NCBI GenBank assembly: GCA_017882055.1
Contig: JADGQE010000256.1
Coordinates: 1-6,117, forward strand
DNA length: 6,117 nt
Reading direction: 5' to 3'
DNA from: Thermoflexales bacterium
GTDB lineage: Bacteria; Chloroflexota; Anaerolineae; Fen-1058
In this document: positions 1 through 4,387 of the stretch, piece after piece
Position numbering within the stretch: position 1 is the first letter of the stretch
How the letters are laid out: each line of letters begins with the position of its first letter
Program-made: the position numbers and the translations under genes
The notes under the pieces: generated by a model
What the model was told of the DNA's origin: nothing
The model's input: the letters and a program-made list of their open reading frames with translations, nothing else
Database searches by the model: none

Positions 1-103
1 GAAGTTGATCACGCCGGTGGCATTGGAAGTCGGCGGGCACTTTGCGATTCGCGAGGGCGGTTTGACGGTCGGGGCGGGTGTCATCACGTCGGTGTCGGGC
101 TAA
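1..103 (+). CDS. tuf: Elongation factor Tu, C-terminal end (5' partial)
   Basis: The reading frame enters from the left edge (first full codon at base 2) and stops with TAA at 101-103, giving 33 residues. They include PVALEVGGHFAIREGG and TVGAGVITSVSG, the very conserved end of EF-Tu domain 3 (the family typically reads RFAIREGGRTVGAGVV near its end). EF-Tu is the cytoplasmic GTPase that brings aminoacyl-tRNA to the ribosomal A site. The GTP-binding domain and domain 2 lie outside the window. The order tuf - tRNA-Trp - secE - nusG downstream is common in bacteria and supports the call. The last residues (SVSG) differ from the more usual charged ending but are within normal variation. Confidence 0.95.
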   Translation, partial: KLITPVALEVGGHFAIREGGLTVGAGVITSVSG

Positions 104-110
104 TCATTCC

Positions 111-125
111 AACCTTCGCAAGGTT
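111..125 (+). repeat. Short perfect hairpin between tuf and rpmG
   Basis: AACCTT (111-116) and AAGGTT (120-125) are perfect inverted repeats around a CGC loop. No T-run follows, so it is not a convincing intrinsic terminator. It may be an mRNA processing or stabilising hairpin. The string TCGCAAGGTT (116-125) recurs at 3079-3088 in the right arm of the large inverted repeat upstream of rplJ, which hints at a shared intergenic motif. Confidence 0.45.
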
Positions 126-151
126 ATCTGTCTTAAGAAAGAGAATCAGAG

Positions 152-316
152 ATGGCAAAGAAAGATGTACGTGCAATTGTGACGTTGGCTTGCTCGGAAT
201 GCAAAGAGCGCAACTATACGACTCAGAAGAATCGGCGCAATGATCCGGGCCGGATTGAGTTCAACAAGTTCTGCCCGCGCTGCCGCAAGCACACGATGCA
301 CAAGGAACAAAAGTAG
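152..316 (+). CDS. rpmG: 50S ribosomal protein L33 (zinc-binding form)
   Basis: A 54-residue protein, the normal size for L33, a small 50S subunit protein near the E site. The N-terminus MAKKDVRAIVTLACSEC and the later ...FNKFCPRCRKHT carry two CxxC pairs (C14/C17 and C37/C40). This marks the C+ paralogue that holds a zinc ion in a ribbon fold. The ATG at 152 is the only sensible start. It has only a weak purine-rich stretch upstream (about 137-149), not a clear AGGAGG. It sits 48 bases after tuf and is probably co-transcribed with it. L33 placed just before tRNA-Trp and secE is a common bacterial arrangement. Confidence 0.96.
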   Translation: MAKKDVRAIVTLACSECKERNYTTQKNRRNDPGRIEFNKFCPRCRKHTMHKEQK

Positions 317-320
317 ACGA

Positions 321-344
321 GTAGTCACGTAGTCAGATAGTTGG
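321..344 (+). repeat. Degenerate 8-bp tandem repeat (three units)
   Basis: GTAGTCAC (321-328), GTAGTCAG (329-336) and the poorer ATAGTTGG (337-344) form a short tandem array in the gap between rpmG and the candidate promoter of tRNA-Trp. It is probably simple-sequence drift. It occupies the place where a -35 element would be expected, so a regulatory role cannot be excluded. Confidence 0.4.
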
Positions 345-347
345 GTG

Positions 348-353
348 TATAAT
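348..353 (+). promoter_or_regulatory. Candidate -10 box for tRNA-Trp / secE-nusG
   Basis: A perfect TATAAT, preceded directly by GGGTG, lies about 35 bases before the tRNA and would start transcription near base 360. No good TTGACA is seen at 16-18 bp upstream; the best match, TAGTCA at 322-327, is 20 bp away. The assignment therefore rests on the -10 box and its position between two transcription units. Confidence 0.5.
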
Positions 354-388
354 CGTATTGATCCAACTAGAAAATTACGAGACTCACT

Positions 389-461
389 AGGCGAGTAGCT
401 CAATTGGCAGAGCACCGCTCTCCAAAAGCGGGGGTTGCGGGTTCAATTCCTGCCTCGCCTG
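389..461 (+). tRNA. trnW: tRNA-Trp (anticodon CCA)
   Basis: A complete cloverleaf can be drawn. The acceptor stem is AGGCGAG (389-395) with CTCGCCT (454-460), and the discriminator base is G461. The D arm is GCTC/GAGC (398-401 with 410-413). The anticodon stem CCGCT/AGCGG encloses the loop CTCCAAA, with CCA at 422-424, which reads UGG. The T arm GCGGG/CCTGC encloses TTCAATT. The 3' CCA is not encoded (CCT follows), so it must be added by nucleotidyltransferase. G73 is the usual tryptophan discriminator in bacteria. The position directly before secE is typical for tRNA-Trp. Confidence 0.97.
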
Positions 462-474
462 CCTGAATGATTTG

Positions 475-496
475 GCCGCGCAGCGCTTCGCGCGGC
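475..496 (+). terminator. GC-rich hairpin between tRNA-Trp and secE (weak terminator or processing site)
   Basis: GCCGCGC (475-481) pairs with GCGCGGC (490-496) around an 8-base loop, a 7-bp stem of pure G-C pairs. It is followed by TGAATTTTG, a broken T-tract. It could partly end tRNA transcripts, mark the 3' processing point of the tRNA, or act as an attenuator before secE. The poor T-tract argues against strong termination. Confidence 0.45.
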
Positions 497-542
497 TGAA
501 TTTTGAGGCTAGCAACCTATAGTGTCGTTCAACAGGAGTCAC

Positions 543-839
543 GTGCCCGTGGCCGAAGTCAAACAAGATAATCGAATGGTACGTTATTTCAAAGAAACAC
601 GCGCCGAGCTGAAGAAGGTCAATTGGCCGACCCGGCGCGAAGCTCGCAACCTGACGCTGCTTGTGCTGGGTATGACGATTGCGTTTGCCATATTGCTGGG
701 CGTGATTTTCGATCCGCTGGCCCTGTGGCTGTTCCGCGGTATCCTGGTGGAACCGAGGGATCCGCTGCGCATTATCATCGGCCTGGTCGCATCGGTGGTT
801 GGCCTGGCGGCCCTGGTGGTCGGGCTGCGCCGACAATGA
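543..839 (+). CDS. secE: Preprotein translocase subunit SecE with an extra C-terminal hydrophobic segment
   Basis: SecE is the small essential membrane subunit of the SecYEG protein-conducting channel. Numbering from GTG543 gives 98 residues. The conserved cytoplasmic amphipathic helix and hinge are at residues 14-38, with RYFKETRAELKKVNWPTR as the signature. The canonical membrane helix follows at about 39-64. A polar loop (EPRDP, 70-74) leads to a second hydrophobic segment at about 77-95, ending in LRRQ. Short SecE proteins usually have 60-70 residues and one helix, and the enterobacterial form adds helices at the N-terminus, so a C-terminal addition is unusual. The start is uncertain. AGGAG at 534-538 is 4 bases from GTG543 and 10 from GTG549; ATG576 would cut into the region before the helix. 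The gene ends 7 bases before nusG, so the two are surely co-transcribed. Confidence 0.93.
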   Translation: MPVAEVKQDNRMVRYFKETRAELKKVNWPTRREARNLTLLVLGMTIAFAILLGVIFDPLALWLFRGILVEPRDPLRIIIGLVASVVGLAALVVGLRRQ

Positions 840-846
840 GTAAGCA

Positions 847-1713
847 ATGACAGACGAAGTTCAGTTCCCCGAAGAGACTGCGCCGGATGAGCCGCAGGCC
901 CAGCCGCCTGAAGATCAATCTGAGCCAATTGAAGACGAGTTGAGTGAAACACCTCTCCTTCTGGACGAGGTGAGTTCGCCGATCGATTCGGAAACCGAGT
1001 CCGAAGAACCATCCGAAGAGATCGAAGACGAGTCGATAGAATCTTCTCTCCCCGGGGAAGAAATGAAGTTGGCGATCGAATTGCCGCTGCCGCCCGATGC
1101 GGAAGAAGTCAAGGCGGCACTGCGCGATCTGCGTGTCTCGGCGATGCGCGGGGCGCCCGAAGGCGCACCTGATCTTACCGAAGTTTCGGACGAGCGGGCC
1201 TGGTACGTGGTTCACTGCTATTCCGGTTACGAAAATAAAGTGAAGCACAACCTTGAGCAGCGCATCGAATCGATGGGCATGGCGAATCAGATTTTCCAGG
1301 TGATCGTGCCGACTGAAGAGGAAATCGAAGTCAAAGAGGGCAAGCGCCGCACGGTCGAACGCCGCGTCTTCCCGGGTTATATTCTGGTTCAAATGCTGAT
1401 GAATGACGATTCGTGGTATGTCGTTCGCAACACGCCGGGCGTCACCGGCTTCGTCGGCATGGGCAACAAGCCTACACCGCTGCGCCCCGAAGAAGTCTCT
1501 TCGATTTTGAAGCGCATGGAGGCCGAAGCCCCCAAGGTCAAAGTCACCTTCAAGCCGGGCCAGAAGGTGCGCATCGTGGACGGGCCGTTCAACGATTTCA
1601 TGGGTACGGTCGATGAGATCAACATGGACAAGGCCAAAGTTCGCGTCATGGTGTCGTTCTTTGGGCGAGAAACTCCGGTCGAGCTGGATTTCTTGCAAGT
1701 TGAAAAAATGTAA
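847..1713 (+). CDS. nusG: Transcription termination/antitermination factor NusG with a long acidic N-terminal extension
   Basis: NusG binds the RNA polymerase clamp and links it to Rho or the ribosome. The 288-residue protein is about 100 residues longer than typical NusG (around 180). Residues 118-225 are the NGN domain (AWYVVHCYSGYENKVKHNL, then RRVFPGYILVQM and TPGVTGFVG). Residues 236-288 are the KOW domain (KPGQKVRIVDGPFNDFMGTV, VMVSFFGRETPVELDF). Residues 1-70 hold 26 Asp/Glu and no Lys or Arg, so they are likely disordered. Residues 84-100 may form a short helix (AEEVKAALRDLRVSAM). The ATG at 847 has no clear Shine-Dalgarno, so translation probably depends on coupling to secE, whose stop is 7 bases upstream. 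ATG1063 (M73), preceded by GGGGAAGAA, is a possible internal start that would give a form without most of the acidic region. Confidence 0.97.
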   Translation: MTDEVQFPEETAPDEPQAQPPEDQSEPIEDELSETPLLLDEVSSPIDSETESEEPSEEIEDESIESSLPGEEMKLAIELPLPPDAEEVKAALRDLRVSAMRGAPEGAPDLTEVSDERAWYVVHCYSGYENKVKHNLEQRIESMGMANQIFQVIVPTEEEIEVKEGKRRTVERRVFPGYILVQMLMNDDSWYVVRNTPGVTGFVGMGNKPTPLRPEEVSSILKRMEAEAPKVKVTFKPGQKVRIVDGPFNDFMGTVDEINMDKAKVRVMVSFFGRETPVELDFLQVEKM

Positions 1714-1715
1714 AT

Positions 1716-1755
1716 CAGGTTTCGTCTGCTCCGCAGGAGCCGGAAGCCTGGTTTT
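1716..1755 (+). terminator. Terminator-like hairpin between nusG and rplK
   Basis: CAGGTTTC (1716-1723) pairs with GAAGCCTG plus the preceding G (1743-1750; one G-T pair). After a small internal loop, GCTCC/GGAGC (1728-1732 with 1736-1740) closes on a GCA loop. TTTT follows at 1752-1755. The shape suits an intrinsic terminator or partial attenuator separating secE-nusG from rplK-rplA. The T-run is only four long, so readthrough is likely. No clear promoter is seen between this hairpin and rplK. Confidence 0.55.
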
Positions 1756-1765
1756 GAGAAATCAA

Positions 1766-1805
1766 GTGGGAGGGCGTGCATGAAGCGCGAGCCCGTTTGG
1801 ACCAC
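1766..1805 (+). promoter_or_regulatory. Ribosomal protein L1 binding element (operator copy 1) upstream of rplK
   Basis: GTGG (1766-1769) pairs with CCAC (1802-1805). An unpaired GA (1770-1771) lies opposite GTTTGGA (1795-1801), forming an asymmetric internal loop. GGGC/GCCC (1772-1775 with 1791-1794) and GTGC/GCGC (1776-1779 with 1785-1788) continue the stem to an ATGAA loop. The GTGGGAGG start, the asymmetric loop and the closing CCAC copy the layout of the L1-binding stalk of 23S rRNA, which also reads GUGGGAGG. L1 is known to repress the L11-L1 operon by binding such a mimic. The stem ends one base before the AAGGAG (1806-1811) of rplK, so bound L1 should block initiation. A near copy precedes rplA. 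The pairing was worked out by eye. Confidence 0.8.
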
Positions 1806-1817
1806 AAGGAGATCACA

Positions 1818-2243
1818 ATGGCTAAGAAACTGAAGGTCGTCGTCAAACTTAACATTACAGCGGGTAAGGCGAATCCTGCTCCGCCTATCGGTCCCGCGCT
1901 GGCGCAGCACGGCATCAACTTGATGGCGTTCTGCAAAGATTACAATGCGCGCACGGCGAGCATGGCCGGGCAAATCATCCCGGCGGAAATCAATATTTAT
2001 ACCGATAACTCGTTTACGTTTGTGCTGAAGACGTCGCCCACCCCTGATCTGCTGCGCAAAGCGGCCGGCATCGAGAAAGGCTCGTCGACACCGAACAAGC
2101 AAAAGGTTGCGAAGGTGACGCACAAGCAGCTTCGCGAGATCGCCGAAACGAAGATGAAGGATATGCCGGCCTTCGATATCGACGACGCGATGGCGATGGT
2201 TGCGGGTACGGCGCGCAGCATGGGGATCGACATCAAGGACTAA
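1818..2243 (+). CDS. rplK: 50S ribosomal protein L11
   Basis: A 141-residue protein, the standard L11 length. L11 binds the GTPase-associated region of 23S rRNA at the base of the L12 stalk and is needed for the RelA-type stringent response in many bacteria. The N-terminal domain (about 1-70) contains VKLNITAGKANPAPPIGPAL and the proline-rich stretch at 22-24. The C-terminal RNA-binding domain contains KTSPTPDLLRKAAGIEKGSS and ends with AGTARSMGIDIKD. The ATG at 1818 follows AAGGAG (1806-1811) with 6 bases between, an excellent site. The frame stays open upstream through the L1 element, but that stretch is explained by RNA structure. rplA follows after 61 bases that hold the second L1 element. 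Confidence 0.98.
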   Translation: MAKKLKVVVKLNITAGKANPAPPIGPALAQHGINLMAFCKDYNARTASMAGQIIPAEINIYTDNSFTFVLKTSPTPDLLRKAAGIEKGSSTPNKQKVAKVTHKQLREIAETKMKDMPAFDIDDAMAMVAGTARSMGIDIKD

Positions 2244-2250
2244 TCATCAA

Positions 2251-2292
2251 GTGGGAGGACGCGCGCGTGAAGCGCGGGCCCGTTTGGACCAC
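2251..2292 (+). promoter_or_regulatory. Ribosomal protein L1 binding element (operator copy 2) upstream of rplA
   Basis: This is a near repeat of the element upstream of rplK. It shares the left flank ATCAAGTGGGAGG, the centre TGAAGCGCG and the right flank GCCCGTTTGGACCAC, and is two bases longer in the middle. GTGG (2251-2254) pairs with CCAC (2289-2292). An unpaired GA lies opposite GTTTGGA (2282-2288). A short GG/CC and a 5-bp CGCGC/GCGCG stem (2260-2264 with 2272-2276) close the top. The element begins 7 bases after the rplK stop and ends one base before the AGGAG (2294-2298) of rplA. It would let L1 repress its own translation directly, not only through coupling to rplK. Confidence 0.78.
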
Positions 2293-2304
2293 CAGGAGCT
2301 AACG

Positions 2305-3018
2305 ATGGCAAAGCACGGTAAGAAGTATAACGAAGCAGCAAAGAAAGTGGATATCAACAAGCTGTATGCGCCCGTGGAGGCAATGCAGCTGGTCAAGGAT
2401 ACCTCGTACGCCAAATTCAATGCCACGGTCGAAGTTCATTTCCGATTGGGCGTCGATCCACGCCAGGCCGATCAGCAGGTGCGCGGCGTCGTGTTGTTGC
2501 CCGCCGGTCTGGGCAAGGTCGTTCGCGTGATGGTCTTCGCTCAAGGCGATGCCGCCCGCCTCGCGCAGGAATCCGGCGCTGATTTCGTCGTCGGCGACGA
2601 CGAGGGTTTCAAGAAGATTCAAGACGGCTGGACCGATTGGGATATGACCATCGCGATGGCCGATATGATGGGCAAGGCCGGGCGATTGGGCAAGGTGCTC
2701 GGTCCACGCGGTTTGATGCCCAGCCCTAAAGCGGGCAACATCACGCAGGTGGCCGGCGATCTGCCGCGCATGATCAAAGAAGCGAAGGGCGGCCGTGTGG
2801 AGTTCCGGGTCGATAAGACGTCGGGCGTGCACGTGCCGATCGGCAAAACATCGTTCGCCCTCGCCGATTTGACCGCCAACTTCGGGGCCTTGATGGACGC
2901 CATTAAGAAGGCCAGGCCGAACGCAGCTAAAGGCAACTATCTGAAGAAGATCTCGGTCGCCGCGACCATGGGACCCGGCGTCAAAGTCGATGCCAACCTG
3001 GCCCAGTCGATGGAATAA
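2305..3018 (+). CDS. rplA: 50S ribosomal protein L1
   Basis: A 237-residue protein, matching the usual 230 or so. L1 binds the mobile L1 stalk of 23S rRNA, helps release E-site tRNA, and represses its own operon by binding an mRNA copy of that site. Family signatures are LGPRGLMPSPKAG (about residues 132-144, in the known L1 signature region), the FRVDKTSGVHVPIGKTSF stretch, and the C-terminal YLKKISVAATMGPGVKVD. The N-terminus MAKHGKKYNEAAKKVD is typical. The ATG at 2305 sits 6 bases after AGGAG (2294-2298). The frame extends open upstream through the L1 element, but the site and homology favour this start. It is probably in one transcript with rplK. A 275-base structured region separates it from rplJ. 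Confidence 0.98.
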   Translation: MAKHGKKYNEAAKKVDINKLYAPVEAMQLVKDTSYAKFNATVEVHFRLGVDPRQADQQVRGVVLLPAGLGKVVRVMVFAQGDAARLAQESGADFVVGDDEGFKKIQDGWTDWDMTIAMADMMGKAGRLGKVLGPRGLMPSPKAGNITQVAGDLPRMIKEAKGGRVEFRVDKTSGVHVPIGKTSFALADLTANFGALMDAIKKARPNAAKGNYLKKISVAATMGPGVKVDANLAQSME

Positions 3019-3033
3019 AACCTGGCGAAATAT

Positions 3034-3086
3034 CCTTGCGAGGGTTGGCTGTACAATCGTCAGCCGACCTCAGATCCCTCGCAAGG
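3034..3086 (+). repeat. Large inverted repeat / hairpin after rplA
   Basis: CCTTGCGAGGG (3034-3044) and CCCTCGCAAGG (3076-3086) are perfect 11-bp inverted repeats. Inside, TTGGCTG (3045-3051) pairs with CAGCCGA (3061-3067; one T-G pair) around a 9-base loop, leaving CCTCAGAT unpaired on the right side. TTTCT follows. It may end the rplK-rplA transcript as a weak terminator, serve as a double-strand-specific RNase processing site between L1 and L10 mRNAs, or be a repetitive palindromic element. The right arm shares TCGCAAGGTT with the hairpin at 111-125. I see no convincing promoter for rplJ: TACAAT occurs at 3052 and 3091, but without -35 partners. Confidence 0.65.
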
Positions 3087-3103
3087 TTTCTACAATTGAA
3101 TAC

Positions 3104-3165
3104 TGCTGCAGCCAATGACCGCAGGCGCTGATCGAAAGATCCGCTTAATCAGAACCTGCCGAGGC
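3104..3165 (+). promoter_or_regulatory. L10 leader (ribosomal protein L10-L12 sensing RNA) upstream of rplJ
   Basis: The region carries features I know from L10 leaders. CCAATGACCGCAGGCGC precedes a small hairpin GATC-GAAA-GATC (3130-3141, a GNRA loop). CTTAATC and the strongly conserved CCTGCCGAGG (3155-3164) follow. GCAGG (3121-3125) pairs with CCTGC (3155-3159), enclosing the hairpin. In bacteria the L10(L12) complex binds this RNA and shuts down its own genes. Here a terminator follows (3213-3247). The bases just after the binding box can pair with the terminator's left arm, so control is probably by transcription attenuation. Confidence 0.85.
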
Positions 3166-3212
3166 TTAAAGTCAGGGATGATTTGAACAGGCCTTTGCCT
3201 GTCATCGTCTCA

Positions 3213-3247
3213 AGTCTTTGCCTCACCATCTGCGGCAAAGACTTTTT
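3213..3247 (+). terminator. Attenuator terminator in the rplJ leader
   Basis: AGTCTTTGCC (3213-3222) and GGCAAAGACT (3234-3243) form a perfect 10-bp stem with an 11-base loop, followed by TTTTT (3243-3247), a classical intrinsic terminator. It lies before rplJ and after the L10 leader. GAGGC and AAAG (3161-3165, 3168-3171) can instead pair with GCCTC and CTTT (3220-3224, 3216-3219) with a 2-base bulge. That antiterminator would destroy the terminator's left arm. A separate small hairpin, ACAGGC/GCCTGT (3187-3192 with 3197-3202), lies between the two. Confidence 0.85.
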
Positions 3248-3277
3248 GTTGTTCGCCGTTGCGAATGACAATGGACG

Positions 3278-3288
3278 AAAGGAGGTGA
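3278..3288 (+). promoter_or_regulatory. Full-length Shine-Dalgarno of rplJ
   Basis: AAAGGAGGTGA includes the complete complement of the 16S rRNA 3' end (AAGGAGGTGA), 5 bases before the ATG at 3294. It is the strongest ribosome-binding site in the window and fixes the rplJ start, although the frame is open further upstream through the attenuator. Confidence 0.85.
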
Positions 3289-3293
3289 ATCAA

Positions 3294-3824
3294 ATGCCAG
3301 TAAACAAAGAGCGTCGAGGTGAGTTGATTGCGGAGTATGCCGAATGGTTGAAGCGCAGTCAGGCCGTGATTATTTCGGCCTGCCCGGGCGTGCCGACCAA
3401 AGACCTGTATCGTCTGCGAACGAAGATTCATGACGTGCAAGGCGAACTGCACATGGTCAAAAATACGTTGGCCGCGCGCGCGTTCAAAGAAGCAGGTCTG
3501 CCCGTGCCGGAACAGCTGCTCGTCGGGTCCGTGATCATGAGCTTCGGTCTCACCGATCCGGCGGCGGTCGCCAAAGCGACGGTCGACTTCGCCAAAGAAG
3601 TGCAGAACTTCAAGGTCAAGGGCGGCCTGTTGGGCAATCGCATTATGGATGCGGCCGGCGTCACCGCATTGGCCGAATTGCCGCCGCGCCCGATTCTGCT
3701 GGGCGGCTTAGTGGCGACGATCCAGGGGCCGATGTCGCAATTGGTCAACGTTCTCAATGCGCCGATGCGCGAGTTGGTGCAGGTGCTCAAAGCGCGTTCC
3801 GAACAAGCTCAGGCTGCGGCCTGA
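3294..3824 (+). CDS. rplJ: 50S ribosomal protein L10
   Basis: A 176-residue protein, the usual L10 size. L10 anchors the flexible L12 stalk to 23S rRNA and, with L12 bound, represses its own mRNA leader. The N-terminal globular domain (about 1-130) includes NKERRGELIAEYAEWL, the conserved HMVKNTLAARAFKEAG stretch and VKGGLLGNRIMD. The C-terminal part, from about 135, is a long helix with heptad-like hydrophobics (QLVNVLNAPMRELVQVLKAR) to which L12 dimers dock, followed by an Ala/Gln tail. The start is set by a perfect Shine-Dalgarno at 3278-3288. The upstream leader and attenuator indicate feedback control. rplL follows 77 bases later. Confidence 0.97.
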   Translation: MPVNKERRGELIAEYAEWLKRSQAVIISACPGVPTKDLYRLRTKIHDVQGELHMVKNTLAARAFKEAGLPVPEQLLVGSVIMSFGLTDPAAVAKATVDFAKEVQNFKVKGGLLGNRIMDAAGVTALAELPPRPILLGGLVATIQGPMSQLVNVLNAPMRELVQVLKARSEQAQAAA

Positions 3825-3829
3825 GCCGT

Positions 3830-3850
3830 GAGCGGCAGGGACTGCCGTTC
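3830..3850 (+). repeat. Hairpin between rplJ and rplL
   Basis: GAGCGGCAG (3830-3838) pairs with CTGCCGTTC (3842-3850) around a GGA loop. Six of the pairs are perfect, and three outer pairs include one G-T. No T-run follows (TTCAACACAC), so it is not a strong terminator. It may protect or separate the rplL message, since L12 is made in several copies per L10. A short A-rich stretch with two CATTCAAAA-like units (3860-3880) lies between it and the rplL ribosome-binding site. Confidence 0.5.
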
Positions 3851-3901
3851 TTCAACACACATTCAAAATCATTCAAAAAAATTCCGTGGAGGGAATAAGT
3901 C

Positions 3902-4288
3902 ATGTCTGAAAAACTGGATCAGCTGGTCGAACAGCTGAATGCTCTGACACTGATGGAAGCAGCCGAACTGTCGAAGATTCTACAAGAGAAGTGGGGCGTA
4001 AGCGCCGCCGCTCCGGTGATGATGGGGGCGATGCCTGCCGCTGGTGCCGCCGCCGTCGCTCCGGTTGAAGAGAAGACCGAATTCGACGTCGTCCTCAAGG
4101 ACGCCGGTGCGAAGAAAATCGAAGTCATCAAGGTCGTGCGCCAACTGGTCAGCAGTCTGGGCCTGAAGGAAGCGAAGGACCTGGTCGATACTGCGCCGCA
4201 GGCCGTGTTGACGGCTGTCAGCAAGGACGCTGCCGCCGACGCCAAGGCCAAACTCGAAGCCGCCGGTGCCGCTGTCGAAGTCAAGTAG
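3902..4288 (+). CDS. rplL: 50S ribosomal protein L7/L12
   Basis: A 128-residue protein in the usual 120-130 range. L12 forms the multi-copy ribosomal stalk that recruits and activates translational GTPases such as EF-Tu and EF-G. The N-terminal dimerisation and L10-binding domain spans residues 1-32. The flexible Ala/Pro/Met-rich hinge is at about 33-56 (AAAPVMMGAMPAAGAAAVAP). The globular C-terminal domain is at 57-128, with the factor-binding helix signature KIEVIKVVRQLVSSLGLKEA (72-91) followed by KDLVD. The start ATG at 3902 follows GGAGGG (3888-3893) with 8 bases between. It is the last gene of the cluster: a strong terminator follows 58 bases after the stop, and rpoB is not found next to it. 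Confidence 0.98.
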   Translation: MSEKLDQLVEQLNALTLMEAAELSKILQEKWGVSAAAPVMMGAMPAAGAAAVAPVEEKTEFDVVLKDAGAKKIEVIKVVRQLVSSLGLKEAKDLVDTAPQAVLTAVSKDAAADAKAKLEAAGAAVEVK

Positions 4289-4302
4289 TTTGTGGGTGAA
4301 TG

Positions 4303-4334
4303 GGTCAACTGGTCGATTGGTCAGTTGGCCGATT
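4303..4334 (+). repeat. Two-unit 16-bp imperfect tandem repeat after rplL
   Basis: GGTCAACTGGTCGATT (4303-4318) is followed directly by GGTCAGTTGGCCGATT (4319-4334), with 13 of 16 bases the same. It lies between the rplL stop and the terminator. No function is evident. Similar degenerate short tandem repeats occur upstream of tRNA-Trp, which suggests a genome habit of slippage repeats in gaps. Confidence 0.6.
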
Positions 4335-4346
4335 GAGTGCACAACG

Positions 4347-4374
4347 AAAGTCCCCTCGTGCGAGGGGACTTTTT
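4347..4374 (+). terminator. Strong intrinsic terminator ending the ribosomal cluster, possibly bidirectional
   Basis: AAAGTCCCCTC (4347-4357) pairs perfectly with GAGGGGACTTT (4362-4372) around a GTGC loop, an 11-bp stem running into TTTTT (4370-4374) and ATTT. It ends + strand transcription from rplL. The stem's left arm starts with AAA, so on the - strand the hairpin is followed by TTTCGTT. It may therefore also stop the convergent GH20 gene, whose stop codon is only 13 bases away, though less efficiently. Confidence 0.93.
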
Positions 4375-4387
4375 ATTTGAGCGCTGC

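Noticed and set aside
836..850. ATG overlapping the secE stop (ATGA) as the nusG start
   Set aside because: That frame reads only four codons (MSKQ) before a stop. The nusG frame begins at ATG847.
775..1698. A long open frame on the - strand (about 307 codons) opposite nusG
   Set aside because: It is fully antisense to NusG, which has clear conserved domains. The antisense translation is rich in His, Arg and Phe and shows no recognisable fold, as expected from mirrored coding bias.
1776..1817. In-frame upstream extension of L11, and likewise of L1 (2200-2304), both reading EARARLDH before the Met
   Set aside because: The matching peptides come from the duplicated L1 operator sequence. Both genes have well-spaced Shine-Dalgarno sites for the family-typical MAK start, so the similarity is best explained at RNA level.
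3183..3293. In-frame upstream extension of L10 from a TTG
   Set aside because: It runs through the attenuator terminator. A perfect Shine-Dalgarno and the family-typical N-terminus point to ATG3294.
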